64,000 nucleotides of DNA, taken from the NCBI GenBank assembly GCA_947501885.1, contig CANMXN010000002.1, positions 1-64,000 of the forward strand, written 5' to 3'. Numbering within the stretch: the first letter of the stretch is position 1; every line of letters starts with the position of its first letter. Under the pieces are notes generated by a model. The model was not told the origin of the DNA. It searched no databases and worked only from the letters and a program-made list of their open reading frames with translations. Positions 35,802-45,143 of the stretch are shown one piece after another. The DNA comes from an uncultured Sphingorhabdus sp. (GTDB taxonomy: Bacteria > Pseudomonadota > Alphaproteobacteria > Sphingomonadales > Sphingomonadaceae). A program made the translations under genes and the position numbers.

Positions 35802-36079
35802 ATTCCACCTATCTTTTATATGTGATTCTATTGTAAAAATATTTTCGATTAACCATATTAGCAAATAAAATATAAATCGGGTGTAAAAACTAGTATATAG
35901 AATATGACTTCATTTTACATATATAAAAAAGTGTCGATTTACTTTTGTTTACTTTGTATATTTCCAGTCATTACCCATAAGAGCATGGTTAATAAATTTA
36001 ACGATTCACATTCAGTATGAATATCGTGCTGATAACTATGTGACATTAAAACGTTAGAATAATATATAAGGAAATAAAT

Positions 36080-36394
36080 ATGGGGATAAAGATTAAAGCA
36101 ACTGCGGCGATCACATCTATGTTGATTGTAGCGAATACAGTTGGCGTTCAAGCGAATACGTCGATAACTTCACAAGCTAGTACAATATGTGCCAGCGGCT
36201 TTGGCGGATGTGTTCTTCCTGGTAAAACAGCTCCTGCTAAAACAGAAGCACCGGCACCTAAAGCTGCTCCAGTAGCAGAAGAAAAAGGTGGAACAGGTGG
36301 TTTGTTAATCGGAGCTCTTGCAGCTGCAGCAGTAGTAGCAGGCATCCTAATAGCATCAGGAGATGATGATGACGACACACCCGCATCTCCTTAA
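36080..36394 (+). CDS. Small exported protein with C-terminal membrane span, unknown
   Basis: 104 residues; AGGAAATAAAT precedes the ATG. Signal peptide about 1-25 (ending GVQAN), a short segment with two Cys (TICASGFGGCVLPG), an Ala/Pro/Lys linker (KTEAPAPKAAPVAEEK), one hydrophobic span (GGLLIGALAAAAVVAGILIA) and an acidic tail (GDDDDDTPASP). This layout occurs in many uncharacterised sphingomonad proteins. A terminator follows, so it is monocistronic. Confidence 0.72.
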   Translation: MGIKIKATAAITSMLIVANTVGVQANTSITSQASTICASGFGGCVLPGKTAPAKTEAPAPKAAPVAEEKGGTGGLLIGALAAAAVVAGILIASGDDDDDTPASP

Positions 36395-36422
36395 ATAAAT
36401 ATAGCAGAATATTATAATCTAT

Positions 36423-36481
36423 GGGCGGAAAACATGATATTGCTTACCGATGCGCTATCAATTTTCTGCCCTATATTTTTT
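36423..36481 (+). terminator. Probable Rho-independent terminator between convergent genes
   Basis: Stem GGGCGGAAAA (36423-36432) / TTTTCTGCCC (36462-36471), with one G-U pair, followed by TATATTTTTT on the plus strand. The loop is long (29 bases), which weakens the call. It would end the small exported-protein transcript and also lies at the end of purA on the other strand. Confidence 0.6.
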
Positions 36482-37770
36482 CAATCAGAAAATGGATCAC
36501 GTACCAGAATCGTATCATCGCGCTGTGGGGATGTCGAAACCAATGATACAGGGCATTCGATAAGCTCTTCGATCCGCCTTACATATTTGATCGCTTGCGC
36601 TGGCAGATCAGCCCAAGATTTCGCACCCGCAGTCGTGCCCTCCCAACCCTGTATTTCTTCATAAATAGGTTCGACCTTTGCCTGATCGGCAGCATGGGGC
36701 GGTAGATAATCATAATCACGGCCATCAACGCGATAGCCTGTACAGATTTTGATTGTATCAAATCCATCAAGCACATCAATCTTGGTCAAAGCTATTCCAG
36801 ATACACCTGACACCGCGCAACTTTGACGTACCAAGACAGCATCAAACCAACCACAGCGGCGTTGACGCCCTGTTACAACGCCAAATTCATGACCACGCTC
36901 GCCAAGTGTTTGCCCTACTTCGTTAAGCTGCTCGGTTGGAAATGGCCCGCTACCAACTCGCGTTGTATAAGCCTTTACTATGCCTAAAACAAAACCAACG
37001 CTTGATGGGCCAACGCCGCTCCCTCCTGATGCTGTCCCCGCAATAACATTGGATGATGTCACGAAAGGATATGTACCATGATCAATATCGAGCAATACGC
37101 CTTGCGCACCTTCGAACAATATCCTCTTACCATCACGTTTTGCTTCGTTGAGCGTGCGCCAAACTGGTTTTGCGAATGGAAGAACATAGGCCGCTATATC
37201 GGTCAAATCATCGATCAATCGCTTTCGATCAATCGGACCTTCACCAAAGCCCTTACGCAGCGCATCGTGATGCGCGCAAATACGATCAAGCTGTGCTTCC
37301 AAATCATCTAAATGTGCCAAATCACATATTCTGATTGCACGGCGCCCGACCTTATCTTCATAAGCAGGACCAATGCCGCGGCGCGTTGTACCAATCTTGC
37401 CAGAACCACTGGCATCCTCGCGCAAACCATCAAGATCACGGTGGAATGGCAAAATGATCGGACATGTCTCTGCAACCATCAAATTTTGTGGATTAATATC
37501 AACGCCCTGCCCTTTAAGTTTCGCAACTTCATCACGGAAATGCCAAGGATCAAAGACTACACCATTACCGATGGCCGACAATGTACCGCGCACAATGCCT
37601 GATGGTAGTAAAGAAAGCTTGTAGACATTCTCACCAACCACCAGAGTATGACCTGCGTTATGACCACCTTGGAAGCGAACAACAACATCAGCGCGGCTTG
37701 CCAGCCAATCAACAATTTTGCCCTTGCCTTCATCGCCCCATTGAGCGCCAATCACGGTTACATTTGCCAC
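36481..37770 (-). CDS. purA: Adenylosuccinate synthetase
   Basis: 429 residues, normal length. Joins IMP and aspartate with GTP hydrolysis, the first committed step to AMP. N-terminal GTP-binding [17 protein letters not shown] with the catalytic Asp, [14 protein letters not shown] with the catalytic His, [20 protein letters not shown] around residue 130, and [14 protein letters not shown] in the C-terminal half. The start is GTG 37770 with AGGAAGG 7 bases upstream. Confidence 0.97.
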   Translation of the reverse strand: MANVTVIGAQWGDEGKGKIVDWLASRADVVVRFQGGHNAGHTLVVGENVYKLSLLPSGIVRGTLSAIGNGVVFDPWHFRDEVAKLKGQGVDINPQNLMVAETCPIILPFHRDLDGLREDASGSGKIGTTRRGIGPAYEDKVGRRAIRICDLAHLDDLEAQLDRICAHHDALRKGFGEGPIDRKRLIDDLTDIAAYVLPFAKPVWRTLNEAKRDGKRILFEGAQGVLLDIDHGTYPFVTSSNVIAGTASGGSGVGPSSVGFVLGIVKAYTTRVGSGPFPTEQLNEVGQTLGERGHEFGVVTGRQRRCGWFDAVLVRQSCAVSGVSGIALTKIDVLDGFDTIKICTGYRVDGRDYDYLPPHAADQAKVEPIYEEIQGWEGTTAGAKSWADLPAQAIKYVRRIEELIECPVSLVSTSPQRDDTILVRDPFSD

Positions 37771-37925
37771 GCTATGACCTTCCTAATATTTATTACCAAG
37801 ATGCACTAAGCAATATGCGCGCTTAGGTCCAGCGCAACTATGCTCATTTTCTGGTTTTCAGATAATATCCCGTTGATAAGTTATGGATGAAATGATGCAG
37901 TCCAATATATATTATTATTTATATC

Positions 37926-39029
37926 TTAGAGAGCAATAATATCTTTGCCTTCTAAGATATGTGAGCAACCCAAAATATTAGCATCATCTTTATCAGTAAG
38001 AGCTGCTATTGTTATCCAACCTTCAGCGCGCAACTGATGGGCCAATGCACTATCATGAGCTAGCGGTAAAAATAAGGATTTATGACACTCAAATGATAGC
38101 AATTTATTGAGCATATCGGGATAGAGTGAAAAGCCTGTGGCAACCTCGCCATTATCCAGTGCATATGTCCCACCACGGCCGATAGCGCCACTAATATCGT
38201 CAGCAAATAATGTGAAACCGAACCAACTTTGATATTCAAAACCATGCCGCTCGGTTGGGTCTAATGTGATATGAATATCATCAGCAATATTCTGTGCAAT
38301 TTCATCGAGCCCTTTGATCCGTGTAGACAGAGCTCCGCCAGCATCAATAGCGCATAATTTCTCACGCGCTTGATCAAATTCACCCGTTGCAGAAAGTAAT
38401 GGTAAATAGTCATCTGCACCCAAGGCTTTGAGGCTGCTGGCATCTTTCATATCCAACTGCTCGCGTACTTGCGATAAAATATCACCATCTAGTGGAAATG
38501 TTTTAAGTGCTAATTGTTCCACCAAATCGGGCAAGGTAAAGTCAATCGTAATGCCTTTAACACCCACAGACTTTAGAGCTTCAATAGCCAATGCAACAAT
38601 TTCACAGGCGGCTTGAACGCTGTCAGAGCCTATTAATTCAGCACCCAATTGCGTCATCTCACGATCAGGGTTCAGCGGATCTGTGTTTAACTTAGCCACA
38701 GTACCATGATAGGATAAGCGCAAAGGGCGCGGTAAATCAGCAAGACGAGTGGTCGCAATACGGCCAATTTGCATTGTCATATCGCTTCTAATCGCCAACG
38801 TACGACCCGAAATAGGATCAGTAAAACGCAGCAGATGATTGCGCTCTAGTCCCTGATACCGCCTAACAAAGCTCGATTCATATTCGGCCATTGCAGGCAT
38901 GATGCGCCGATAGCCATAATGCGTTAAAATATCAGTCATCACGCGAGCATTGCTGCTGACGGCGGCAGCTTCATCAAACAGACGGTCCCGAAAACCTTCG
39001 GGTAAAAGATCAATATTTTTTGGCATCAT
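37926..39029 (-). CDS. hisZ: ATP phosphoribosyltransferase regulatory subunit
   Basis: About 367 residues. Class II aminoacyl-tRNA synthetase-like paralogue of HisRS without tRNA-binding function. It pairs with the short form of HisG to start histidine synthesis. Motifs: LLPEGFRDRLFDEAA at the N-terminus, HYGYRRIMPAMAEYES, LLRFTDPISGRTLAIRSDMT (motif 2) and GRGGTYAL-type motif 3 region near residue 285. No hisG is adjacent; the rest of the pathway present in the window is at 55.5-58.3 kb. AGGA lies 4 bases before the ATG at 39029; the ATG at 39026 is possible. Confidence 0.88.
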   Translation of the reverse strand: MMPKNIDLLPEGFRDRLFDEAAAVSSNARVMTDILTHYGYRRIMPAMAEYESSFVRRYQGLERNHLLRFTDPISGRTLAIRSDMTMQIGRIATTRLADLPRPLRLSYHGTVAKLNTDPLNPDREMTQLGAELIGSDSVQAACEIVALAIEALKSVGVKGITIDFTLPDLVEQLALKTFPLDGDILSQVREQLDMKDASSLKALGADDYLPLLSATGEFDQAREKLCAIDAGGALSTRIKGLDEIAQNIADDIHITLDPTERHGFEYQSWFGFTLFADDISGAIGRGGTYALDNGEVATGFSLYPDMLNKLLSFECHKSLFLPLAHDSALAHQLRAEGWITIAALTDKDDANILGCSHILEGKDIIAL

Positions 39030-39080
39030 CAATTCCTGATGGTTGAAGAATCTTGCGCTCTTTTACCGAAAATATGCAGC

Positions 39081-39108
39081 GGGGGAACCATAGTTTTATA
39101 ATTCCCCC
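39081..39108 (-). terminator. Stem-loop after serA, possible terminator without U-tract
   Basis: GGGGGAA (39081-39087) pairs with TTCCCCC (39102-39108), located 19 bases after the serA stop and before hisZ on the same strand. No T run follows in either direction, so it may be a weak terminator, an mRNA-stabilising hairpin or a processing site. Confidence 0.4.
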
Positions 39109-39126
39109 AATAGCATCAGTCTAAAC

Positions 39127-40713
39127 TTATGAAAATTGCAGCGGTTTTACGGTCTTAACGCCTTCCAAATTTTGCACAGATGCAAGCGCATCAGCATCTA
39201 TAGAATCATCAATTGAAAGCAATAATACTGCTTCCCCACCAGCTTGGCGGCGACCCAAATGAAAGGTTCCGATATTCAGACCCGCTTCACCCAATGCCGT
39301 ACCAACACGGCCAATAAAACCAGGCGTATCCTCATTCACAATATAGAGCATATGGCCATCAAGATCAGCTTCAACCTTAATACCAAACATCTCAACCAAG
39401 CGCGGTACATTATTACCAAATAACGTACCCGCAACGCTGCGATCACCTTGTGAGGTCTGCACCGTTACGCGCACCAATGTTAAATATGTACCATCGCGTT
39501 CATGGCGAATTTCGCTCACATCTAAGCCACGTTCTTTTGCCAAATAAGGTGCATTGACCATATTTACCGTATCGCTGTAACGGCGCATAAAACCAGAAAG
39601 AACAGCACCGGTAATAGGCTTGATATTAAGTTCCGCAGCAGCGCCTTCCACCTCAATCGAAATATTATGCAAATCATCAGAAGAAAGTTGTCCAACCAAG
39701 CTACCCAATTTTTCGGCCAATGCCATATAAGGTTTTAATTTTGGCGCTTCCTCTGCTGAGAGGCTTGGCATATTCAGCGCATTTGTAACACCGCCATTTA
39801 CCAGATAGTCCGCCATTTGCTCAGCCACTTGGATTGCAACATTAACCTGCGCTTCGCTGGTTGATGCCCCAAGATGCGGGGTGCAAATAAAATTCTCTGT
39901 ACCAAATAATGGTGAATCTTTGGCTGGTTCGGTTTCAAACACATCTAGAGCAGCCCCTGCCACATGGCCGCTATCAAGCGCTTCTTTGAGCGCTGCTTCA
40001 TCTATTAAACCGCCGCGCGCGCAATTTATAATGCGCACACCTTTTTTGGTTTTGGCAAGATTTTCAGCTGATAAAATATTACGTGTTTGATCGGTTAAGG
40101 GAGTATGAAGCGTAATAAAATCGGCTTTGGCTAAAACGCCATCCAACTCAGCTTTTTCCACACCAATTTCAACCGCGCGTTCAGCTGTCAAGAAAGGGTC
40201 AAAAGCAATCACTTTCATCTTCAGACCAAGAGCGCGGCTCGCAACTATAGAACCAATATTACCCGCGCCAATAAGACCCAATGTCTTACCCGTAAGTTCA
40301 ACACCCATGAAACGGCTCTTTTCCCATTTGCCTTCTTGTGTGGAGGCATCCGCTACGGGCAATTGCCGTGCCAGAGCAAACATCATTGCAATCGCATGTT
40401 CTGCGGTAGTGATACTGTTACCAAAAGGCGTATTCATAACCACAACGCCCTTGGACGATGCAGCTGGAATATCGACATTATCCACACCTATACCCGCACG
40501 GCCAATCACTTTTAAATTGGTTGCAGCTTCTAATATTTCAGGAGTAACTTTGGTGGATGAACGAATAGCAAGACCATCATAGTCCCCTATAATAGCTTTT
40601 AATTCTTCGGGAGTTTTCCCCGTTATAACATCAACATCACAGCCGCGTTCGGCAAATATTTCAGCTGCTTTTGGGTCCATTTTATCGGAGATTAATACTT
40701 TGGGTTTACTCAT
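39127..40713 (-). CDS. serA: D-3-phosphoglycerate dehydrogenase
   Basis: 528 residues, the long form. First enzyme of serine synthesis, oxidising 3-phosphoglycerate with NAD+. NAD-binding GLIGAGNIGSIVASRALGLK near residue 147; catalytic Arg in NCARGGLIDEAAL; catalytic His in CTPHLGASTSEAQ; then an allosteric substrate-binding domain (about 315-450) and a C-terminal ACT domain (about 455-528; NEDTPGFIGRVGTALGEAGL) that usually senses serine. It lies 121 bases downstream of serC on the same strand, likely one transcript. Confidence 0.97.
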   Translation of the reverse strand: MSKPKVLISDKMDPKAAEIFAERGCDVDVITGKTPEELKAIIGDYDGLAIRSSTKVTPEILEAATNLKVIGRAGIGVDNVDIPAASSKGVVVMNTPFGNSITTAEHAIAMMFALARQLPVADASTQEGKWEKSRFMGVELTGKTLGLIGAGNIGSIVASRALGLKMKVIAFDPFLTAERAVEIGVEKAELDGVLAKADFITLHTPLTDQTRNILSAENLAKTKKGVRIINCARGGLIDEAALKEALDSGHVAGAALDVFETEPAKDSPLFGTENFICTPHLGASTSEAQVNVAIQVAEQMADYLVNGGVTNALNMPSLSAEEAPKLKPYMALAEKLGSLVGQLSSDDLHNISIEVEGAAAELNIKPITGAVLSGFMRRYSDTVNMVNAPYLAKERGLDVSEIRHERDGTYLTLVRVTVQTSQGDRSVAGTLFGNNVPRLVEMFGIKVEADLDGHMLYIVNEDTPGFIGRVGTALGEAGLNIGTFHLGRRQAGGEAVLLLSIDDSIDADALASVQNLEGVKTVKPLQFS

Positions 40714-40834
40714 AAATAATTCTCTTTCGTCTCTATCTCATGTGATGGCGCTATAAGGGGGTGTGTATATTGAAAACGCCAGATTATTTGATGATATTAT
40801 TCCGCAACATGGAGGAATAAATTATATTTGGAAT

Positions 40835-41965
40835 TTAAGCCGCTTTGACCGTTGCATAGGCCCAATCGAGCCAAGGTCCGAGTGCTTCAATGTCAGCAGT
40901 ATCAACGGTTGCACCGCACCAAATACGCAATCCGGCGGGAGCATCTCGATAGCCAGCAATATCATAAGCTGCATCTTGCTCTTCGAGTAGAGAAGCCATT
41001 GATTTAATGAAAGTCATATCCGCGCCCTCAACTGTTAAACAAACCGATGTGGTTGATCGCGTTGCAGGGTCTGCCGCTAAATGGCCAAGCCAATCACGTT
41101 TTTGTACAATGGCATCTAGGGCTGCTGCATTTGCATCACTGCGCGCAATCATACCCGATAAACCGCCCAGAGATTGCGCCCACTCAAGAGCGAAAATCAC
41201 ATCTTCAACCGCCAACATAGAGGGCGTGTTGATTGTCTCGCCTTTAAAAATACCAGCGATTAATTCGCCGCCTTTGGTCATACGGAAAATTTTGGGAAGT
41301 GGCCAAGCAGGTGTATAAGTTTCGAGGCGTTCAACCGCGCGAGGGCCAAGAATGATAACACCATGCGCACCTTCGCCGCCCAATACTTTTTGCCAGCTAA
41401 ATGTGGTGACATCCAACTTGTCCCACGGCATATCATAAGCAAAAACAGCCGATGTCGCATCATTAAAAGTTAATCCAGCGCGTTCATCATTGATCCAATC
41501 ACCATCAGGAACGCGAGCGCCCGAGGTTGTTCCATTCCATGTAAATACAACGTCTTGATTAAAATCTACAGTAGATAAATCAGGGATTTCGCCATATTCA
41601 GCGCTCATCACGGTGGCGTCTAATTTAAGTTGTTTGTTCACATCAGTGACCCAACCAGCGCCAAAGCTTTCCCACGCCATCACCGTAACAGGGCGAGCAC
41701 CCAGCATAGACCACATCGCCATTTCGATAGCCCCTGTGTCGCTGCCAGGGACAATGCCGATATGGTGTGTATCAGGAACTTTTAAAACATCACGTAACAA
41801 ATCAATTGCCAGTGCAAGACGTGACTTGCCAATTTTTGCGCGATGTGAACGCCCTAATGCAGATGTTGGTAATTTAGAGGATTCCCACGTGGGCGGCTTT
41901 GCGCATGGCCCAGAGGAAAAATGTGGACGTGCAGGACGCACGTCGGGTGTCGGTAACTTCTTCAT
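40835..41965 (-). CDS. serC: Phosphoserine aminotransferase
   Basis: 376 residues. PLP enzyme converting 3-phosphohydroxypyruvate to phosphoserine with glutamate. Alphaproteobacterial-type SerC: RPHFSSGPCAKPPTW at the N-terminus, IGIVPGSDTGAIEMAMW, DVVFTWNGTTSGARVPDG, and PLP Lys in TFSWQKVLGGEGAHG. GGAG lies 8 bases before the ATG at 41965. A GC-rich leader hairpin stands just upstream and serA just downstream; together they supply phosphoserine from glycolysis. Confidence 0.96.
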   Translation of the reverse strand: MKKLPTPDVRPARPHFSSGPCAKPPTWESSKLPTSALGRSHRAKIGKSRLALAIDLLRDVLKVPDTHHIGIVPGSDTGAIEMAMWSMLGARPVTVMAWESFGAGWVTDVNKQLKLDATVMSAEYGEIPDLSTVDFNQDVVFTWNGTTSGARVPDGDWINDERAGLTFNDATSAVFAYDMPWDKLDVTTFSWQKVLGGEGAHGVIILGPRAVERLETYTPAWPLPKIFRMTKGGELIAGIFKGETINTPSMLAVEDVIFALEWAQSLGGLSGMIARSDANAAALDAIVQKRDWLGHLAADPATRSTTSVCLTVEGADMTFIKSMASLLEEQDAAYDIAGYRDAPAGLRIWCGATVDTADIEALGPWLDWAYATVKAA

Positions 41966-41994
41966 ATTCGCTTCTCCTTACAGAGAGCTCGCGC

Positions 41995-42024
41995 GGCGTT
42001 GGGACCGCGTGGCCCGTTGACGCC
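41995..42024 (-). promoter_or_regulatory. Leader hairpin upstream of serC, candidate serC RNA motif
   Basis: Within the first 60 bases before serC, the minus strand forms GGCGT (42024-42020) pairing with ACGCC (41999-41995), enclosing CAAC, then GGG...CCC around a CCACGCGGT loop. The leader is strikingly GC-rich compared with its surroundings. A conserved RNA element, the serC motif, has been described in 5' leaders of alphaproteobacterial serC genes; position and hairpin style fit, but I compared from memory only. Its ligand or mechanism is not established to my knowledge. Confidence 0.5.
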
Positions 42025-42101
42025 TCTATGTGCAGTGCAGCAATCGGTCAACAAAATAATAGTTTCCAATGATTATTAATTGGAGAGCGATAGGATTTAT
42101 A

Positions 42102-43037
42102 ATGAAGAATATGCTCCTAACCACAATAATATGTGGTAAAGTTTTCACAGCATCCTATGATAATAGCATGACAGAAAAAAACCTTAAAGACCGCCGTTTT
42201 TACAAAGCCGAACAAGAGATTGACTTTGTCGAAAAACAACTCTCAACGCCGCAAACTGAAGATCCAGCCTATAAGCTGGCTTTTCAAGATAATGAGTTCA
42301 TGCTCCGCGAAGAATTACGCCCTATTCGTTTTCAATTAGAGCTGCTCAAGCCCGAAATGCTCCTCGATGAAGCCAATATCGAATCAACATTTGTCATTTA
42401 TGGTTCGGCCCGTATTGGTGATAAAGAGAGCGCTCAAAAGAAAATTGACGCAGCCAAGACTGAACGCGATGTAGAAATTGCCAACCGCCTGATGAAAAAA
42501 GCGCGCTATTATGATGAAGCACGCAAATTAGCACAACTGGCGAGCGAATGCGGTATTAGCGAGCCTGACGGCAAACGTCATTTTGTAGTATGCTCTGGCG
42601 GTGGTCCAGCTATCATGGAAGCAGCAAACCGAGGCGCGCATGATGTAGGCAAAGAATCTATCGGTCTCAATATCGTACTGCCTTTTGAGCAAGCTCCCAA
42701 TAAATATGTAACACCGCAGCTTTCCTTTCAATTTCACTACTTTGCGCTTCGCAAAATGCATTTTCTTATCCGCGCTCGTGCTGTGGCTGTATTCCCGGGA
42801 GGGTTTGGTACGTTCGATGAGTTTTTTGAGCTACTAACATTGGTTCAAACAAGAAAAATGGAAGCTGTACCAATTTTCCTCTTTGGCAGTGATTTTTGGA
42901 ATCGCGTTATTAATTTTGAGGAATTGGCGCTTGAAGGAACGATCAGCACCAAAGATTTAGACCTTTTCCAAATTGTTGATGATGCTGATGAAGCATGGCA
43001 AAAAACATTGGCATTTTATAATTTAGAAGATTGCTAA
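42102..43037 (+). CDS. LOG family protein (TIGR00730-like)
   Basis: About 311 residues from the ATG at 42102, which has AGGA 6 bases upstream. The first 22 residues look unlike the family, so the ATG at 42168 (MTEKNLKDRRFYKAEQ, 289 residues) may be the true start. The Rossmann-like core has a VVCSGGGPAIMEAANRGA motif and the hallmark VFPGGFGTFDEFFELLTL (PGGxGTxxE), as in cytokinin riboside 5'-monophosphate phosphoribohydrolases. Members hydrolyse nucleoside monophosphates; the substrate here is unknown. Divergent from serC. Confidence 0.9.
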   Translation: MKNMLLTTIICGKVFTASYDNSMTEKNLKDRRFYKAEQEIDFVEKQLSTPQTEDPAYKLAFQDNEFMLREELRPIRFQLELLKPEMLLDEANIESTFVIYGSARIGDKESAQKKIDAAKTERDVEIANRLMKKARYYDEARKLAQLASECGISEPDGKRHFVVCSGGGPAIMEAANRGAHDVGKESIGLNIVLPFEQAPNKYVTPQLSFQFHYFALRKMHFLIRARAVAVFPGGFGTFDEFFELLTLVQTRKMEAVPIFLFGSDFWNRVINFEELALEGTISTKDLDLFQIVDDADEAWQKTLAFYNLEDC

Positions 43038-43056
43038 AAAATCTTAACTCACTCTA

Positions 43057-43266
43057 TCAATCTCTATTTTTAATAGCATCATAGCGCCAGATTAGCAGTG
43101 CTATAACAGTACCAAGTGCAAAACCACTTAAGGCACCGATAGAAACTTCACCATTAAGTGCACCAACAAAAAATCCTATCAACCCGAATAAGGCGATAAA
43201 AAACCCGCCCGCCATTGCTGTGGAACCACTGCTTTGTTCATCGCCATTATCATGATTATTTTGCAT
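43057..43266 (-). CDS. Small two-span membrane protein, unknown
   Basis: 69 residues. A polar N-terminus (NNHDNGDEQSSGST) is followed by two hydrophobic spans (GGFFIALFGLIGFFVGAL and GALSGFALGTVIALLIW) and a short basic tail. It converges on the LOG gene with a 19-base gap. No clear ribosome site and no recognised family; the composition argues that it is a real gene. Confidence 0.55.
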   Translation of the reverse strand: MQNNHDNGDEQSSGSTAMAGGFFIALFGLIGFFVGALNGEVSIGALSGFALGTVIALLIWRYDAIKNRD

Positions 43267-43440
43267 GTGCAGTTCATGCTCTTATTTGGTAGTAATCACA
43301 AGATATTTTCATCGTTAATGCTTCATCAACCACAAGTTTTGACGGAAACTCCATTATCAATATGTAAAACAATGTTTATCGAAGCGCTTATTGATTCATA
43401 TGCACTTCATATTCTCTCAAACCGCTTTTGCGGATAAAAA

Positions 43441-43665
43441 ATGGACACACATCATATGCACATGCCGCTTTATGTTGAAAATCGTGACGTAAATGAAGCC
43501 CAAGAATTAATGAGTAAATATGGACAAGAAGCAGGATTAGAAGCAGCAGAACGTGCAGAACATAGCCGTAATATCGGCAACCATATTCAATTTGCACGCT
43601 GGCGCCAGATTGAACGTTTGATCATGACGCTCTCACTTAAAACCGTTGCTGGAACAATCCATTAA
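43441..43665 (+). CDS. Small conserved-looking cytoplasmic protein, unknown
   Basis: 74 residues: His-rich start (MDTHHMHMPLYVENRD), then amphipathic helices (AQELMSKYGQEAGLEAAERA, RWRQIERLIMTLS). The pattern of a short helical protein with HIQFARWRQIERLI near the end is one I associate with small alphaproteobacterial hypothetical proteins, but no function is known. An opposing frame exists on the other strand and is judged to be its shadow. Confidence 0.6.
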   Translation: MDTHHMHMPLYVENRDVNEAQELMSKYGQEAGLEAAERAEHSRNIGNHIQFARWRQIERLIMTLSLKTVAGTIH

Positions 43666-43698
43666 ATAGGCAATAAAATTGAGCATGCACACATAAGT

Positions 43699-45075
43699 TT
43701 AGCATTCGACCAAATTCACCGCGAGACCGCCTTGCGATGTTTCCTTATAACGCTCGCTCATATCTAACCCCGTTTTGCGCATGGTTTCAATCACCTCATC
43801 GAGACTAACACGGTGCGTGCCATCTCCCATAATTGCAAGACGTGCAGCCTCTATCGCTTTTACGGCTCCTACCGCATTGCGCTCGATGCAGGGTACTTGG
43901 ACCAAGCCTGCTACAGGATCACAGGTTAATCCTAAATTATGCTCCATGCCAATTTCAGCCGCATTTTCAATTTGCAAGCTGCTGCCGCCCCATGCTGCGG
44001 TCAAACCAGCTGCCGCCATTGAGCAAGCAACACCGACTTCGCCTTGGCAACCAACCTCTGCTCCTGAGATAGAGGCATTTTCTTTAAACAATGATCCGAT
44101 AGCCGCAGCGGTAAGCAAAAATGTCTCTTTGCCCTGCCAATCACTATTGGGCGTAAAACGATCATAAAACCGCAATACAGAAGGTATAATACCAGCAGCA
44201 CCATTGGTTGGCGCCGTTACCACCTTACCGCCCGCTGCATTTTCCTCATTCACTGCTAAGGCCCAGAGGTTGAGCCAATCTAAAACCGTAAGCGGATCAG
44301 ACAAAGAGCGTTCTTGACGCTCCATCAACTGTTTAAATATCTCTGGTGCTCGTCGTTTCACTTTCAGGCCACCAGGTAATATACCGCCTTGTGCAATACC
44401 GCGATCGATACAATTTTCCATCACTTCAACAATAGATTGCAGTTTTTTCGCAATTTGCTCATCATCGCGCAATATACGCTCATTCTCGCGCATAATATCG
44501 GCAATGCTTAAATTTGTATCTTGCGATATTTGTAGCAAAGCTGCACCTGACTTAAAATTATAAGGAATATCCCATAACCCTTCATCAATAGGGGCATTTT
44601 GGCCTATCGCTTCCTCACCAATTATCGCCCCGCCGCCGACAGAATAATATGTCTTTTCTGATACTTTCATATCATCCTTATAAGCAGTAAAGATCATCCC
44701 GTTGGAATGATAGTCGAGCCTTTTACGTTGATTAAAGATCAAGTCCCGACCTTCATCAAAGCTTATATGCTGCTGTTCATTATGTGCAGTTTTAATCGCA
44801 ATAATACCGCTTGATCGGATTTGTGTGATTTGTTCATCTGCTTCATCAGGAATCAGAGTATTAGGTCTATTGCCTGCAAGTCCTAATATAATCGCGCGAT
44901 CTGTAGCATGACCTTTACCTGTAAGGGCAAGCGAGCCATATAATGTGATTTGAATAGTATCAAAGTCACAGACCAATTCTTCTACAAATGTTGCCGCAGC
45001 GAGCATAGGTCCCATCGTGTGCGAACTTGATGGGCCTACGCCAATTTTAAATAGCTCAAAAACACTTGCAACCAT
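43699..45075 (-). CDS. sdaA: L-serine ammonia-lyase (single-chain, iron-sulfur)
   Basis: 458 residues. Deaminates serine to pyruvate using a 4Fe-4S cluster. N-terminal domain with [20 protein letters not shown]; catalytic domain with [20 protein letters not shown], then Cys residues in [14 protein letters not shown] and [12 protein letters not shown] that ligate the cluster. It sits within 2 kb of serC, so synthesis and breakdown of serine are encoded close together but on separate transcripts. A DUF885 gene precedes it on the same strand with a 68-base gap. Confidence 0.95.
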   Translation of the reverse strand: MVASVFELFKIGVGPSSSHTMGPMLAAATFVEELVCDFDTIQITLYGSLALTGKGHATDRAIILGLAGNRPNTLIPDEADEQITQIRSSGIIAIKTAHNEQQHISFDEGRDLIFNQRKRLDYHSNGMIFTAYKDDMKVSEKTYYSVGGGAIIGEEAIGQNAPIDEGLWDIPYNFKSGAALLQISQDTNLSIADIMRENERILRDDEQIAKKLQSIVEVMENCIDRGIAQGGILPGGLKVKRRAPEIFKQLMERQERSLSDPLTVLDWLNLWALAVNEENAAGGKVVTAPTNGAAGIIPSVLRFYDRFTPNSDWQGKETFLLTAAAIGSLFKENASISGAEVGCQGEVGVACSMAAAGLTAAWGGSSLQIENAAEIGMEHNLGLTCDPVAGLVQVPCIERNAVGAVKAIEAARLAIMGDGTHRVSLDEVIETMRKTGLDMSERYKETSQGGLAVNLVEC

Positions 45076-45143
45076 ATCTTCTCCAATATTTGCAATCCAG
45101 GATAAGAAATATGGTTACAAATAAAACCCTCTAAAAGAGTAAT

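Noticed and set aside
40714-40834. Riboswitch between serC and serA
   Set aside because: Only a weak AT-rich hairpin is present; no known serine- or glycine-type aptamer pattern.
43388-43597. Minus-strand 69-codon frame opposite the 74-residue small protein
   Set aside because: Leu-rich shadow frame with no ribosome site; the plus frame has the composition of a soluble helical protein.
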